DNA of 64,000 nucleotides from Taudactylus pleione (lineage: Eukaryota > Chordata > Amphibia > Anura > Myobatrachidae). Both the position numbers and the translations under genes were made by a program. Location: the NCBI GenBank assembly GCA_031769625.1, contig JAUIMM010000601.1, positions 5,914,001 through 5,978,000 on the forward strand. Direction: 5' to 3'. Below, in pieces: positions 1 to 12,543 of the stretch; the stretch's first letter is position 1, and each line of letters begins with the position of its first letter. The notes beneath the pieces are model-generated. The model did not search any database and was not told the origin of the DNA. It saw nothing but the letters and a program-made list of their open reading frames with translations.

Positions 1-3000
1 AGCTTACACCACACAGCAGCCCCTGTAAAAATAATTTGGATGAAGGGCAGCTTACATCACACAGGACAGCCCCTGTAAAAAATATTTGGATGAAGGGCAG
101 CGTACACCACACAGGACAGCCCCTGTAAAATTATTTGGATGAAGGGCAGCTTACACCAGACAGCAGCAACTGTAAAATTTATTTGGATGAAGGGCAGCTT
201 ACATCACACAGGACAGTCCCTGTAAAAAATATTTGGATAAAGGGCAGCTTAGATCACACAGGACAGCCCCTGTAAAAAATATTTGGATGAAGGGCAGCTT
301 CCACCACACAGGACAGCCCCTGTAAATATTATTTGGATGAAGGGCAGCTTACACCACACAGCAGCCCCTGTAAAAATAATTTGGATGAAGGGCAGCTTAC
401 ATCACACAGGACAGCCCCTGAAAAAATATTTGGATGAAGGGCAGCGTACACCACACAGCAGCCCCTATAAAAGTTATTTGGATCAAGGGCAGCTTACATC
501 ACACAGGACAGCCCCTGTAAAAAATATTTGGATGAAGGGCAGCTACACCACACAGGACAGCCCCTGTAAAATTATTTGGATGAAGGGCAGCTTACACCAC
601 ACAGGACAGCCCCTGTAAACATTATTTGGATGAAGGGCAGCTTACACCACACAGCAGCCCCTGTACAAATTATTTGGATGAAGGGCAGCTTACATCAGAC
701 AGGACAGCCCCTGTAAAAATTATTTTGATGAAGGGCAGCGTACCCCTCCACCACACAGGACAGCCCCTGTAAAAGGTATTTGAATGAAGGGCAGCTTACA
801 CCACACAGGACAGCCGCTGTAAAAAATATTTGGATGAAGGGAAGCTTACACCACACAGCAGCCCCTGTAAACATTATTTGGATGAAGGGCAGCTTACACC
901 ACACAGGACAGCCCCTGTAAAAATAATTTGGATGAAGGGCAGCATACCCCTACACCAGGACAGCCCCTGTAAACATTATTTGGATGAAGGGCAGCTTACA
1001 CCACACAGCAGCCCCTGTAAAAATTAATTGGATGAAGGGCAGCTTACACCTACACCACATAGGGCAGCTCCTGTAAAAATTATTTGGATGAAGGGCAGCA
1101 TACACCACACAGGACAGCCCCTGTAAACATTATTTGGATGAAGGGCAGCTTACACCACACAACAACCCCTGTAAAAAGTATTTGGATGAAGGGCAGCTTA
1201 CACCACACAGGACAGCCCCTGTAAAAAATATTTGGATGAAGGGCAGTGTTCCCCTACACCACACAGGGCAGCCCCTGTAAAAATTATTTAAATGAAGGGC
1301 AGCATACACCACACAGGACAGCCCCTGTAAAAGTTATTTTGATGAAGGGCAGCTTACACGACACAGGACAGCCCTTGTAAAAAGTATTTGAAGGAAGGGC
1401 AGCTTACACCACACAGGACAGCCCATGTAAAAAATTTTGGATGAAGGACAGCATACCCCTACACCACACAGTGCAGCCCCTGTAAAAATTATTTGGATTA
1501 AGGGCAGTGTACACCACAATGGACAGCCACTGTAAAAAAATATTTGGATGAAGGGCAGCTTACACCACACGGGACAGCCCCTGTAAAAATTAATTGGATG
1601 AAGGGCAGCTTACACCTACACCACACAGGGCAGCCTCTGTAAAAATTATTTGGATGAAGGGCAGCTTACACCACACAGGACAGCCCCTGTAAAAATTATT
1701 TGGATGTAGGGCAGCGTACACCACACAGGACAGCCCCTGTAAAATTATTTGGATGAAGGGCAGCTTACACCACACAGGACAGCCCCTGTAAACATTATTT
1801 GGATGAAGGGCAGCTTACACCACACAGCAGCCCCTGTAAAAATTATTTGGATGAAGGGTAGCTTATATCACACAGGACAGCCCCTGTAAAAACTATTTGG
1901 ATGAAGGGCAGCATACACCACACAGCAGCCCCTGTAAAAATTATTTGGATGAAGGGCAGCTTACACCACACAGGACAGCCCCTGTAAAAATTATTTGGAT
2001 GAAGGGCAGCGTACACCACACAGAACAGCCCCTGTAAAATTATTTGGATGAAGGGCAGCTTACACCACACAGGACAGCCCTGTAAACATTATTTGGATGA
2101 ACGGCAGCGTACACCACACACCAACCCCTGTAAAAAGTATTTGGATGAAGGGCAGCTTACACCACACAGGACAGCCCCTGTAAAAAATATTTAGATGAAG
2201 GGCAGTGTACCCCTACACCACACAGCGCAGCCACTGTAAAAAATATTTAAATGAAAGGCAGCATACACCAAACAAGACAGCCCCTGTTAAAGTTATTTGG
2301 ATGAAGGGCAGCTTACACCACAAAGGACAGTCCCTGTAAAAATAATTTGGATGAAGTGCAGCTTACACCACACAGGACAGCCCCTGTAAAAATTATTTGG
2401 ATAAAGTGCAGCATACACCACACAGGACAGCCCCTGTAAACATTATTTGGATGAAGGGCAGCATACACCACACAGCAGCCCCTGTAAAAAATTATTTAGA
2501 TGAAGGGCAGCTTACACCACACAGGAAAGCCCCTGTAAAAATATTTTGGATGAAGGGCAGCATACCCCTACACCACACAGGACAGCCCCTGTAAAAGTTA
2601 TTTGGATGAAGGGCAGCGTACACCACACAGGACAGCCCCTGTAAAAAGTATTAGAATGAAGGGCAGCTTACACCACACAGGACAGCCCATGTAAAAATAT
2701 TTGGATGAAGGACAGCATACCCCTACACCGCACAGTGCAGCCCCTGTAAAAATTATTTGGATTAAGGGCAGTGTACACCACAATGGACAGCCCCTGTAAA
2801 AAAATATTTGGATGAAGGGCAGCTTACACCACACAGGAGAGCCCCTGTAAAAAATAATTGGATGAAGGGCAGCTTACAACTACACCACACAGGGCAGCTC
2901 CTGTAAAAAATATTTGGATGAAGGGCAGCATACACCACACAGGACAGCCCTGTAAACATTATTTGGATGAACGGCAGCTTACACCACACAGCAACCCCTG

Positions 3001-5625
3001 TAAAAAGTATTTGGATGAAGGTCAGCTTACACCACACAGGACAGCCCCTGTAAAAAATATTTAGATGAAGGGCAGTGTACCCCTACACCACACAGCGCAG
3101 CCCCTGTAAAAATTATTTAAATGAAAGGCAGCATACACCAAACAAGACAGCCCCTGTTAAAGTTATTTGGATGAAGGGCAGCTTACACCACACAGGACAG
3201 TCCCTGTAAAAATAATTTGGATGAAGGGCAGCTTACACCACACAGGACAGCCTCTGTAAAAATTATTTGGATGAAGGGCAGCATACACCACACAGGACAG
3301 CCCCTGTAAACATTATTTGGATGAAGGGCAGCTTACACCACACAGCAGCCCCTGTAAAAAATTATTTGGATGAAGGGCAGCTTACACCACACAGGACAGC
3401 CCCTGTAAAAATAATTTTTATGAAGGGCAGCATACCCCTACACCACACAGGGCAGCCCCTTTAAAAATTATTTAAATGAAGGGCAGCATACACCACACAG
3501 GACAGCCCCTGTAAAAGTTATTTGGATGAAGGGCAGCTTACACCACACTGGACAGCCCCTGTAAAAAGTATTTGAATGAAGTGCAGCTTACACCACACAG
3601 GACAGCCCATGTAAAAATATTTGGAAGAAGGACAGCATACCCCTACACCACACAGTGCAGCCCCTGTAAAAAATATTTGGATGAAGGGCAGCATACACCA
3701 CACAGCAGCCCCTGTAAAAAATATTTGGATGAAGGGCACCTTACACCACACAGGACAGCCCCTGTAAAAATTAATTGGATGAAGGGCAGCTTACACCTAC
3801 ACCACACAGGGCAGCCTCTGTGAAAATTATTTGGATGAAGGGCAGCTTACACCACACAGGACAGCCCCTGTAAAAATTATTTGGATGAAGGGCAGCTTAC
3901 ACCACACAGGACAGCCCCTGTAAAAATTATTTGGATGAAGGGCAGCGTACACCACACAGGACAGCCCCTGTAAAATTATTTGGATGAAGGGCAGCTTACA
4001 CCACACAGGACAGCCCCTTTAAACATTATTTGGATGAAGGGCAGCTTACACCACACAGCAGCCCCTGTAAAAATTATTTGGATGAAGGGCAGCGTACACC
4101 ACACAGGACAGCCCCTGTAAAATTATTTGGATGAAGGGCAGCTTACACCACACAGGACAGCCCATGTAAACATTATTTGGATGAAGGGCAGCTTACACCA
4201 CACAGCAGCCTCTGTAAAAATTATTTGGATGAAGGGTAGCTTACATCACACAGGACAGCCCCTGTAAAAAATATTTGGATGAAGGGGAGCATACACCACA
4301 CAGCAGCCCCTGTAAAAGTTATTTGGATGAAGGGCAGCTTACACCACACAGGACAGCCCCTGTAAAAATTATTTGGATGAAGGGCAGCTTACACCACACA
4401 GGACAACCCCTGTAAAATTATTTGGATGAAGGGCAGCTTACACCACACAGGACAGCCCATGTAAACATTATTTGGATGAAGGGCAGCTTACACCACACAG
4501 CAGCCCCTGTAAAAATTATTTGGATGAAGGGTAGCTTACATCACACAGGACAGCCCCTGTAAAAAATATTTGGATGAAGGGCAGCGTACACCACACAGGA
4601 CAGCCCCTGTAAAATTATTTGTATGAAGGGCAGCTTACGTCACACAGGACAGCCCCTGTAAAAAATATTTGGATGAAGGGCAGCTTACATCACACAGGAC
4701 AGCCCCTGTAAAAAATATTTGGATGAAGGGCAGCTTACACCACACAGGACAGCCCCTGTAAATATTATTTGGATGAAGGGCAGCTTACACCACACAGCAG
4801 CCCCTGTAAAAATTATTTGGATGAAGGGCAGCTTACATCACACAGTACAGCCCCTGTAAAAAATATTTGGATGAAGGGCAGCGTACACCACACAGGACAG
4901 CCCGTGTAAAATTATTTGGATGAAGGGCAGCTTACACCACACAGCAGCCCCTGTAAGAATTATTTGGATGAAGGGCAGCTTACATCACACAGGACAGCCC
5001 CTGTAAAAAATATTTGGATGAAGGGCAGCTTACACCTACACCACACAGGGCAGCCTCTGTAAAATTATTTGGATGAAGGGCAGCTTACACCACACTGGAC
5101 AGCACCTGTAAAAATTATTTGGATGAAGGGCAGCGTACACCACACAGGACAGCCCCTGTAAACATTGTTTGGATGAAGGGCAGCTTACACCACTCAGCAG
5201 CCCCTGTAAAAATTATTTGGATGAAGGGCAGCTTACATCACATAGGACAGCCCCTGTAAAAAATATTTGGATGAAGGGCAGCGTACCCCTACACCACACA
5301 GGGCAGCCCCTGTAAAAATAATTTAAATGAAGGGCAGCGTACACCAAACAAGACAGCCCCTGTAAAAGTTATTTGGATGAAGGGCAGCTTACACCACACA
5401 GGACAGCCCCTGTAAAAAGTATTTGAATGAAGGGCAGCTTACACCACACAGGACAGCCCCTGTAAACTTTATTTGGATGAAGGGCAGCTTACACCACACA
5501 GCAGCCCCTGTAAAAATTATTTCGATGAAGGGCAGCTTACACCACACAGGACAGCCCCTGTAAAAAATAGTTGGATGAAGGGCAGCGTACCCCTACACCA
5601 CACAGGGCAGCCCCTGTTAAAATTA
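1..5625. repeat. Long minisatellite, ~50-bp unit, over 100 copies
   Basis: The array fills the left edge of the window, so its true start lies outside. The unit reads roughly TTTGGATGAAGGGCAGCTTA, then CACCACACAGGACAGCCCCT and GTAAAAATTA, 50 bp in all. A common variant lacks GGA after CACA (47 bp) and another has an added CCTACAC. Each unit holds a small inverted repeat (ACAGG...CCTGT). Larger blocks are duplicated: the segments near 2182-2600 and 3052-3480 share the same rare variants about 870 bp apart. Long open frames appear on both strands because the unit is stop-poor and copies vary in length; they are not genes. No promoter or splice structure is seen. Confidence 0.97.
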
Positions 5626-6829
5626 TTTTTACTTTTGGGCAGCAGCCCCTTGACAGACAGGAGCATAGCACCCCTGCACACCTACGCCAATGACAGGTGT
5701 GGCTAACATGCACACAGAAATGTGTTTTTTTTTTCACACTAGGGGTGGGTGAAGACGGCACCCCTGAAGGACAGAGCACCCCCTGGACAACACTGCACTA
5801 CAGCCTGCCCCTATGGTCAGGACAACAGCCAGCCCCTATATGGACAACAGCAGCCAGCCAGCCCCTATGGTCAGCGTCAGCAACAGCTCCCTCCCTCTTC
5901 ACAGTAGCCAGCCAGCCCAGTATGTAATGTATATATAATATAAGTACTTTATTATTGTAAGTTTGTTTAACACGGTGACACAACAGTAGCCAAAAGCTCC
6001 CAGCTCTCTTTTTCTGCACGCTCCACAGCCAGAATGAAAAATGGCGGCGATCACGGGACCTTTATAGAATCAAAACCCGCGATAATCCGACAGCGTGATG
6101 ATGACGTTTTGCCTCGTTGCGGGAACCGTGTCTGGCGGGAAAACCCGAGCCAGACTCGGGTCCCGGCTCGGATCGGGGGCGTTCGGATTATGAAAATCCG
6201 AACCCACTCATCCCTAATACACACACATCAAAGTGTAAATACATCATGTTTTTTTTTTAATATCCAGTATGTAAGTTTGAGGCTAATAGGAATAGCAATA
6301 AAGATAGGCAGCTACAGTACATAGATCTATCTGTTAAATTTTTTCCAAATTTAAATGAAAATACTACAGATAGATGTAAATGTTTTCAAGACACACACCT
6401 TCCCTTCATACCGACCCTCTAAAAATTTCACAGAACTCTTGAGGTTTAACTCCAGAGACCACATTCAGTGGTAATGTGGGGAGATTTGTAGCTAAAGTAT
6501 GCTAACTGCATAAAGAGAACATGATGTAATCTTGCTGGGCCACATCTACATACCTGGGAACTTTTAAAACAGGCTGGCCTAAGGACATTTGAAAATATTA
6601 ACTGTCAGGGTATTTCATGTATGTTACATTATTCCTACTAAGATAGTGAATGTAAAATCAAGTCTCTAATATCACACACCATATTATTAAATTATATTTA
6701 AATCATATTTATCAGCTAAAGAAGCCATAGGCAACATATTGTTCTCCAGTTGGTGTGGCACTACAAGTTTCAAAATTCCCCGCCTTACACAGCAACTGGG
6801 GAGTAAGTGAGTGTCCTTCTCTGAAGTTT
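5626..6829. other. Unassigned stretch after the minisatellite
   Basis: 5626-5700 is decayed minisatellite edge. 5780-5920 is a CAG/CCAGCC-rich low-complexity segment with a repeated CCCCTATGGTCAG motif. 6030-6220 is GC-rich, contains GGCGGCGATCACGGGACC, and ends in CCGAACCCACTCATCCCTA, which resembles one end of the small hAT-like MITE at 35932-36102. From 6240 to 6829 the sequence is ordinary AT-rich DNA in which I see no gene. Confidence 0.5.
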
Positions 6830-7711
6830 GGGCCTGATTCAGCAAGGATCGCAACTGCGATTACGCACGCAATCGGCCGATTGTTGCGTTCGGTGCATGT
6901 GTAATGCATTGCAGTGCGCGCACCAGCCACTGCTATTGGGACTGCTATCGCACCACGCAGACCCATTGCAGAGTGATTGACAGGAAGTGGCTTTTGGGGG
7001 AGGTGAAGGGGGGATGGTCAGCAAAACGCAGGCATACCTGTGCGTTTGAATGCCCTTGCATGAGCGTGCATAAGTTATCCACTGCAATGCCTTACGCAGC
7101 TTGAGTACTCATAGCGTGCGACGAGGTTAGCAATTTCTGAGTAAGGTCAGAGCTTGTGCAAGTGTGCGTGAGGCTGCTATGGTACTCGATGGTACCGATG
7201 ATTTTGCACTCTTGCTAAACATTACGGATGTGTGTAAGGTAAGGTGGGCTTCCTTATGTACTGCTGTGACTGCATAGCGATCGCAATGGATTAGCATACT
7301 ATCAGGGGCATAACTAGAACTTTGTGGGCCCCATAATAAAATTTTAAGGGGGCCCCCCAACTCAAGTCTCCACTAGAGTAAGTATGACTAGTGCCTCTTC
7401 GCCTATCATTTTAATGCATTAACACGCTCAATCTATCGTGTTCACATCCCTTCATCATCTTCCATTGGTCATCAAAGGTGCGCATTCAACCGGAAAGGGG
7501 CGTCCCCTGCAGTGAGAGGCATGCGCTTATGACATGCCCCCCCTTCTTTTCTATCACTCTGGGGATTTTGGCATTTCAAAATTGGACAGGGCATGGTACC
7601 CTGCAAAAACAGACAAGTAGGAGTGCTTGTAAAAAACACAGTAGAACCCCCAATTCATAGTGCCTTTGGTAAATATAGCCCCATGTACCCAGCATAGTGG
7701 TTGCACATTAA

Positions 7712-8236
7712 GGGGGTCATTCAGACCCACTCGCGAGTGGCAGTATGCTCGCAAGTGGGTCGATGGTCCCCACTGCGCATGCGCACGATGGAGGGAGGCG
7801 AGCGAAGGACTTTCCATCGCTCCGGGTCTCGCACCAAAGGGGGCGTGCTGTCGATGTTGATTGACAGCACGCCCCCTTTGGTGGGCGTGCCGGGGGCGTG
7901 CCTGCCAGACAGAGGCGTTCCCATGGGAACGCCTACCGTCTGAAGCCGGCCCCACTGACATAACTAGTGATGTCAGTGGGAGTGATTTTGGCTCTGATAG
8001 AGCCAAAATCACTCCAGGGCTTGTGGTTGAGAAACCCGACCACAGGGTTTCACTCGCAAGTCCGATGGTCGCGATGGTCAAGACCATTGCGACCATCTTG
8101 TTGCACGCTCGTATATATGCTGTGGGTGGTGACCCACAGCTATACGAGCGTCCAGGAGGACGCTCTATATTAATGGAGGAGGGCCCTGATTCAGAGCGAG
8201 CGCTCTGGTCAAAGCGTCCGGCTCTGAATCAGGGCC
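7712..8236. mobile_element. Multi-hairpin Harbinger-type MITE
   Basis: Ends are GGGGGTCATTCAG and, inverted, GGCCCTGATTCAG, flanked by TAA on both sides (7709-7711 and 8237-8239), a typical PIF/Harbinger target duplication. The interior is a chain of separate hairpins: 7832-7852 with 7863-7883 (21 bp, perfect); 7913-7934 (perfect 22-nt palindrome); 7951-7980; 7981-7995 with 7999-8013 (15 bp, perfect); 8064-8079 with 8082-8097; 8106-8150; and 8183-8197 with 8221-8235 (15 bp, perfect). There is no coding capacity. Related copies are at 24320-24710 and 48207-48480. Confidence 0.85.
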
Positions 8237-8280
8237 TAAGTTCAGGGTACATATGCGCAGGAACTGGGCTGCAGTATATA

Positions 8281-8501
8281 CAGTCAGGTGCATAAATATT
8301 GGGACATTGACAGAATTTTCATATTTTGGCCTCTATTCACCACCACAATGGCTTTGAAATTAAACAATCAAGATGTGCTTTAACTGCAGACTTTCAGATT
8401 TAATTTGAGGGTAATTACATCCAAATCATTTGAACGGTGTAGGAATTACAACGGTTTCTATATGTGCCTCCCACTTTTTAAGGGGCCAAAAGTAATGGGA
8501 C
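8281..8501 (+). repeat. Left terminal inverted repeat of the Tc1 element
   Basis: It is about 221 bp long and near-identical in inverse to 9701-9921. The inner boundary is at the motif GGGGCCAAAAGTAATGGGAC. The inner and outer parts are where Tc1 transposases usually bind. Confidence 0.93.
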
Positions 8502-8639
8502 TATCAACTCAAAAGCTATTTCATGGACAGGTGTGGGCTATTCCCTCGTTATTTCATTATCAATTAAGCAGGTAAAAGGTCTGGAGTTGATTCTAGGTGT
8601 GACATTTGCATTTGGAATCAGTTGCTGTCGACTCTCAAT

Positions 8640-9667
8640 ATGAGATCCAAAGAGCTGTCACTATCAGTGAAGCAAGCCATCATTAGGCTGAAAAATCAAA
8701 ACAAACCCATCAGAGAGATAGCAAAAACATTAGGTGTGGCCAAATCAACTGTTTGGAACATTCTTAAAAAGAAAGAACACACCGGAGAGCTCAGCAACAC
8801 CAAAAGACCCGGAAGACCACGGAAAACAACTGTGGTGGATGACAGAAGAATAGTTTCCCTGGTGAAGAAAAACCCCTTCACAACAGTTGGCCAAATCAAG
8901 AACACTCTCCAGGAGGTAGGTGTAAGTCAACAATCAAGAGAAGACTTCACAAGAGTGAATATAGAGGGTTCACCACAAGATGTAAACCATTGGTGAGCCT
9001 CAAAAACAGGAAGACCAGATTAGAGTTTGCCAAACAACATCTAAAAAATCCATTACAGTTCTGGAACAACAGCCTATGGACAGATGAGACAAAGATCAAC
9101 TTGAACCAGAGTGATGGGAAGAGAAGAGTATGGAGAAGGAAAGGAACTGCTCATGATCCAAAACATACCACCTCATCAGTGAAGCATGGTGGTGGCAGTG
9201 TCATGGCGTGGGCATGTATGGTTGCCAATGGAACTGGTTCCCTTGTATTTATTGATGATGTGACTGCTGACAAAAGCAGCAGAATGAATTCTGAAGTGTT
9301 TCGGGCAATATTATATGCTCATATTCGGTCAAATGCTTCAGAACTCATTGGACGGCACTTCACAGTGCAGATGGGCAATGACCCGAAGCATACTGCAAAA
9401 GCAGCCAAAGAGTTTTTTAAGGCTAAAAAGTGGAATGTTATGCAATGGCCAAGTCAATCCCCTGACCTGAATCCGATTGAGCATGCATTTCACTTGATGA
9501 AGACAAAACTGAAGGGAAAATGCCCCAAGAACAAGCAGGAACTGAAGACATTTGCAGTAGAGACCTGGCAGAGCATCACCAGGTATGAAACCCAGCATCT
9601 GGTGATGTCTATGTGTTCAAGACTTTAGGATGTAATTGCCTGCAAAGGATTTGCAACAAAGTATTAA
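8640..9667 (+). pseudogene. Tc1 transposase, inactivated
   Basis: The DDE transposase would cut and join Tc1 ends. The first ATG in frame is at 8640 (MRSKELS). Residues 1-60 form a paired-type helix-turn-helix (REIAKTLGVAKSTVWNIL) followed by a GRPRK basic hook. Near 8920-8935 a small deletion shifts the frame; the family frame resumes in RRLHKSEYRGFTT and continues through the second open frame. Catalytic motifs are WTDETKINL and, exactly 34 residues after the second acidic position, NPIEH (DD34E). The second catalytic position reads GNDPKH where the family has DNDPKH, so that aspartate is lost. A TAG at 9626-9628 replaces a sense codon (probably CAG); twelve more family residues follow before the TAA at 9665-9667. 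Confidence 0.95.
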
Positions 9668-9700
9668 AAAGTGAAAGTTTGATTTAGGATTGTTTAGTTT

Positions 9701-9921
9701 GTCCCATTACTTTTGGCCCCTTAAAAAGTGGGAGGCACATATAGAAACCGTTGTAATTCCTACACTGTTCACCTGATTTGGATGTAATTACCCTCAAAAT
9801 AAATCTGAAAGTCTGCAGTTAAAGCACGTCTTGTTTGTTTAATTTCAAAGCCATTGTGGTGGTGAATAGAGGCCAAATTATGAAAATTCTGTCAATGTCC
9901 CAATATTTATGCACCTGACTG
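9701..9921 (-). repeat. Right terminal inverted repeat of the Tc1 element
   Basis: It is the inverse partner of 8281-8501, from GTCCCATTACTTTTGGCCCC to GCACCTGACTG. It is followed by the TA target duplication. Confidence 0.93.
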
Positions 9922-10053
9922 TATGTGCCCAGTTATTAGGCTGCACGGTAGACGTACTATAAATGTGTGTGGCACACAGGTATCTGGGGATGCCCGGTGG
10001 TGTCTGGGATTTTTAAGGGCACACTATAGTGACAGCCAGGTACACCACACATA

Positions 10054-10939
10054 GGGCTCTATTTACTACAATCCGCATTTATAATGCAGATTGTAGTGTG
10101 ATATTACCGACTGATTTTGCATTGCGAATTCAGGCAATATCACAGGGATTTACTACAAATCCCTTGCAGGGACAGAGCTTGCAAGAAAGCTCTGTCCCTG
10201 CGAATCCCATGCGCACTCTAGTCACGGTATTTTCGCAAAAACATACCGTGACTAGTGCCCTGCGCATGCGCCGACCGGCCGCCGCTGTTGAAACCCCCCG
10301 CGACCCCCCTCTCCCTTATTTATACTTACCTGCATGATCCGGGCTCCGGTGATGTCTTCCATGTCCTCCGGTCAGGTGATATCCCATACTGCACTGGGAC
10401 CCGATCACCTGATGACCGGGCCGCAGTGCAGCATGGGAGACCAACTGACCAGAGGGGAGACATCACCGGAGCCCCGACCACCGGTCCCTGTAGTCAGGTA
10501 AGTTAATTTTTTTTAACTTTTTTTTTTTACTTTTTTTTTACACTGTATCAGCATGTGGTCTGTTGAGACCACACAGCTGATCACTGGGGCCGGCTCCCGG
10601 CTCTGCTATCCCCGTTAGAGCAGAGTAGGAGGCCGGTATCCGGGGGAGACCCTGGATAACGCCACCTCCAGGTGGCGTTATTATCACAGGGCTTTCCCCT
10701 ATATCTTTTTACAATATATTTTTAGTAACTTTGGTCGGATCACATTTCCCATTACAATTATGGGAGATGCGATCTGCTTACTAAAAATAAGTGATACTTA
10801 GGGGTTGGAGTAGAATTTTATGAATTCTACTCCAATTGCCCTTTAGTAACTGTAGGTGATACTAAAATAATGTGTAAAGGATGTGAAAACAACCTTTTTC
10901 ACTTTATTTTAGTAAAAATAATGTTAATAAATAGAGCCC
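10054..10939. mobile_element. Long Harbinger-type MITE with internal hairpins
   Basis: Ends are GGGCTCTATTTACTA and, inverted, GGGCTCTATTTATTA, flanked by ATA on both sides (10051-10053 and 10940-10942). The interior shows several discrete hairpins: around 10074-10097 (ACAATCCGCATTTATAATGC type); 10168-10201 (CAGGGACAGAGCTT with its inverse); 10220-10255 (TAGTCACGGTAT with its inverse); and a larger imperfect one around 10350-10465 rich in GGTGAT/ATCACC. Short open frames inside are not genes. Confidence 0.8.
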
Positions 10940-11215
10940 ATAGTAACAAACTGAAGTCACTATATACATCACACAGAGTAACAGAATGGACCCTGCTCCA
11001 TGTGGTACATGTGCCCCAGCTCAGTCCTGTCATTGCCCAGCTGTGCTAGCTGCCGAAACTGACCACTAGGACCCATATAACAGGCCAGGACCTCCAACAA
11101 TAATCTCTGGAAGCTGTCACGATACTGCTCTTTCCCCGCTGCCATTTGTCTGACTCCCTACAGTACAGACCTCACCCTCCTCCACTGTCAGCACTGTACT
11201 GTACTGTACTGTGGC

Positions 11216-12543
11216 CAGGGGCTGGTTGGCAACTTTTAGCCTGGGGGCAAATGCATGCAGGTGGCCTTGGCAGAGGAGTAGAGTGTAGCCAGGGTGCCCG
11301 GAGCACGTGCATGCTTAGGCGCCCCCCCCTCAAGTTTTCCAGGGAGGAGGCGGTAATATGATATGGGGCATCCCCCTGTAGTGGTGCCCATATTCAGTGC
11401 TCCCTGTGCCCCAGGAGACCCCCTTATACAGGCCACCAGTAGTGATCCTCCTGTGCAGTGCCTTTTATACAGTGCCCCCAGTAGTGGTCCCCCCTGTGCA
11501 GTGCCCCTTGTGCCCCCAGTAGTAAGCTTCTTATATAGTGTCCCCAGTAGTGGTCCCCCCTGTGCAGTGCCCCTTGTGCTCCCAGTAGTAAGCCCCTTAT
11601 ATAGTGCCCCCAGTAGTGGTACCCCCTATGCAGTGCCCCCAGTAGTAGTCCCCCCCTTGTAGTGCCCCCAGTAGTAGTCCCCCCCTTGTAGTGCCCCCAG
11701 TAGTGCTCTCCTCCTTGTAGTGCCCCCAGTAGTAGCCCCCTTTGTAATGCCCCCAGTAGTAGCCCCCTTGTTGTGCCCCCAGTAGTAATCCCCCCTTGTA
11801 GAGCCCCCAGTAGTGCTCTCCCTCTTGTAGTGCCCCCAGTAGTAGTCCCCCCCTTGTAGTGCCCCCAGTAGTGCTGTCCCCCTTGTAGTGCCCCCAGTAG
11901 TGCTCTCCCCTTTGTAGTGCCCACAGTAGTAGTCCCCCCCTTGTAATGCTCCCAGTAGTAATCCCCCCCTTGTAATGCCCCCAGCAGTAGCCCCCATTGT
12001 TGTGCCCCCAGTAGTAATCCCCCTTGTAGTGTTCCCAGTAGTGCTCTCCCCGTTGTAGTGCCCCCAGTAGTGTTCTCCCCCTTGTAGTGCCCCCAGTAGT
12101 GCCCCCCCTCCTACAGTACACACACACACGTAATAAATAATAAAAGAAAAAAGCACTTACCTGAATCCCCGCTCCCGCCGCCACCTTCCGCTCCTCCGTC
12201 TGTCCTCCCGGGCCGGGCCGCTCTGCATTATAGGAGAGACGTCATATGACGTCATGACGTCTCTCCCATTACCCACTGCAGGAGCCGGAAGATGGAGCGG
12301 CTCCTGCAGTGGGGCGCAGCAGCAGTCAGTGAGAGTCTGACACTCTCATTGGCTGCCACTCAAAACAAACACACAGCTGCCAGAGCCGGTGGCTGTGTGT
12401 TTGTAACTGTAGCGCTGACCGAACTTCGTCCAGTCAGCGCTACACACGCAGTGCAACTGTGTCACACAGACTACCCGTTGCCCGCATGTTGCTGCGGCCC
12501 GGGGGGCACATGGCACCCTGACCCCCGGCCCAGCCCGCCACTG
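11216..12543. mobile_element. Non-autonomous hAT element carrying a minisatellite
   Basis: The left end is CAGGGGCTGGTTGGCAAC and the right end, inverted, CAGTGGCGGGCTGGGCC. The 8-bp flanks ACTGTGGC are identical (11208-11215 and 12544-12551). The same termini bound the element at 17154-20733. About half of it is the minisatellite at 11396-12112. The rest (12130-12480) is GC-rich, with a TGACGTCA-type palindrome near 12240-12262 and inverted TGACACTCTCATTGGCTGCC-like segments. No transposase is present. Confidence 0.88.
11396..12112. repeat. GC-rich ~30-bp minisatellite inside the hAT element
   Basis: The units read roughly AGTGCCCCCAGTAGTAGTCC then CCCCCTTGT, with length variation of a few bases. 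The strand shows long stop-free frames in several phases (Gly/Tyr/Trp-rich on the minus strand), which are repeat artefacts. The same repeat type, with the same downstream module, occurs in the hAT element at 13079-15063. Confidence 0.95.

Larger units (their letters stand above)
8281..9921 (+). mobile_element. Tc1-type transposon, nearly full length
   Basis: The 1641-bp element is flanked by TA (8279-8280 and 9922-9923). It has long terminal inverted repeats of about 221 bp, starting CAGTCAGGTGCATAAATATT at the left and ending in the inverse at the right. A single intronless transposase gene lies between them on the plus strand. The family is widespread in fish and frogs and moves by cut and paste. 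This copy is dead: its transposase has a frameshift, a stop and a lost catalytic aspartate. Confidence 0.97.

Noticed and set aside
1..5625. Many open frames of 60-110 codons on both strands, with repeated peptides.
   Set aside because: They follow the 50-bp repeat phase, occur on both strands, and have no start context or splice signals. They are repeat artefacts.
7554..8096. Minus-strand open frame of 180 codons.
   Set aside because: It lies across the border of the multi-hairpin MITE (7712) and into it. It contains no recognisable domain and would encode hairpin arms.
11424..12184. Open frames of 166-195 codons, Gly/Tyr/Trp-rich, on the minus strand.
   Set aside because: Three phases are open at once because the GC-rich minisatellite has no stops. 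The peptides are low-complexity and match no family I know.
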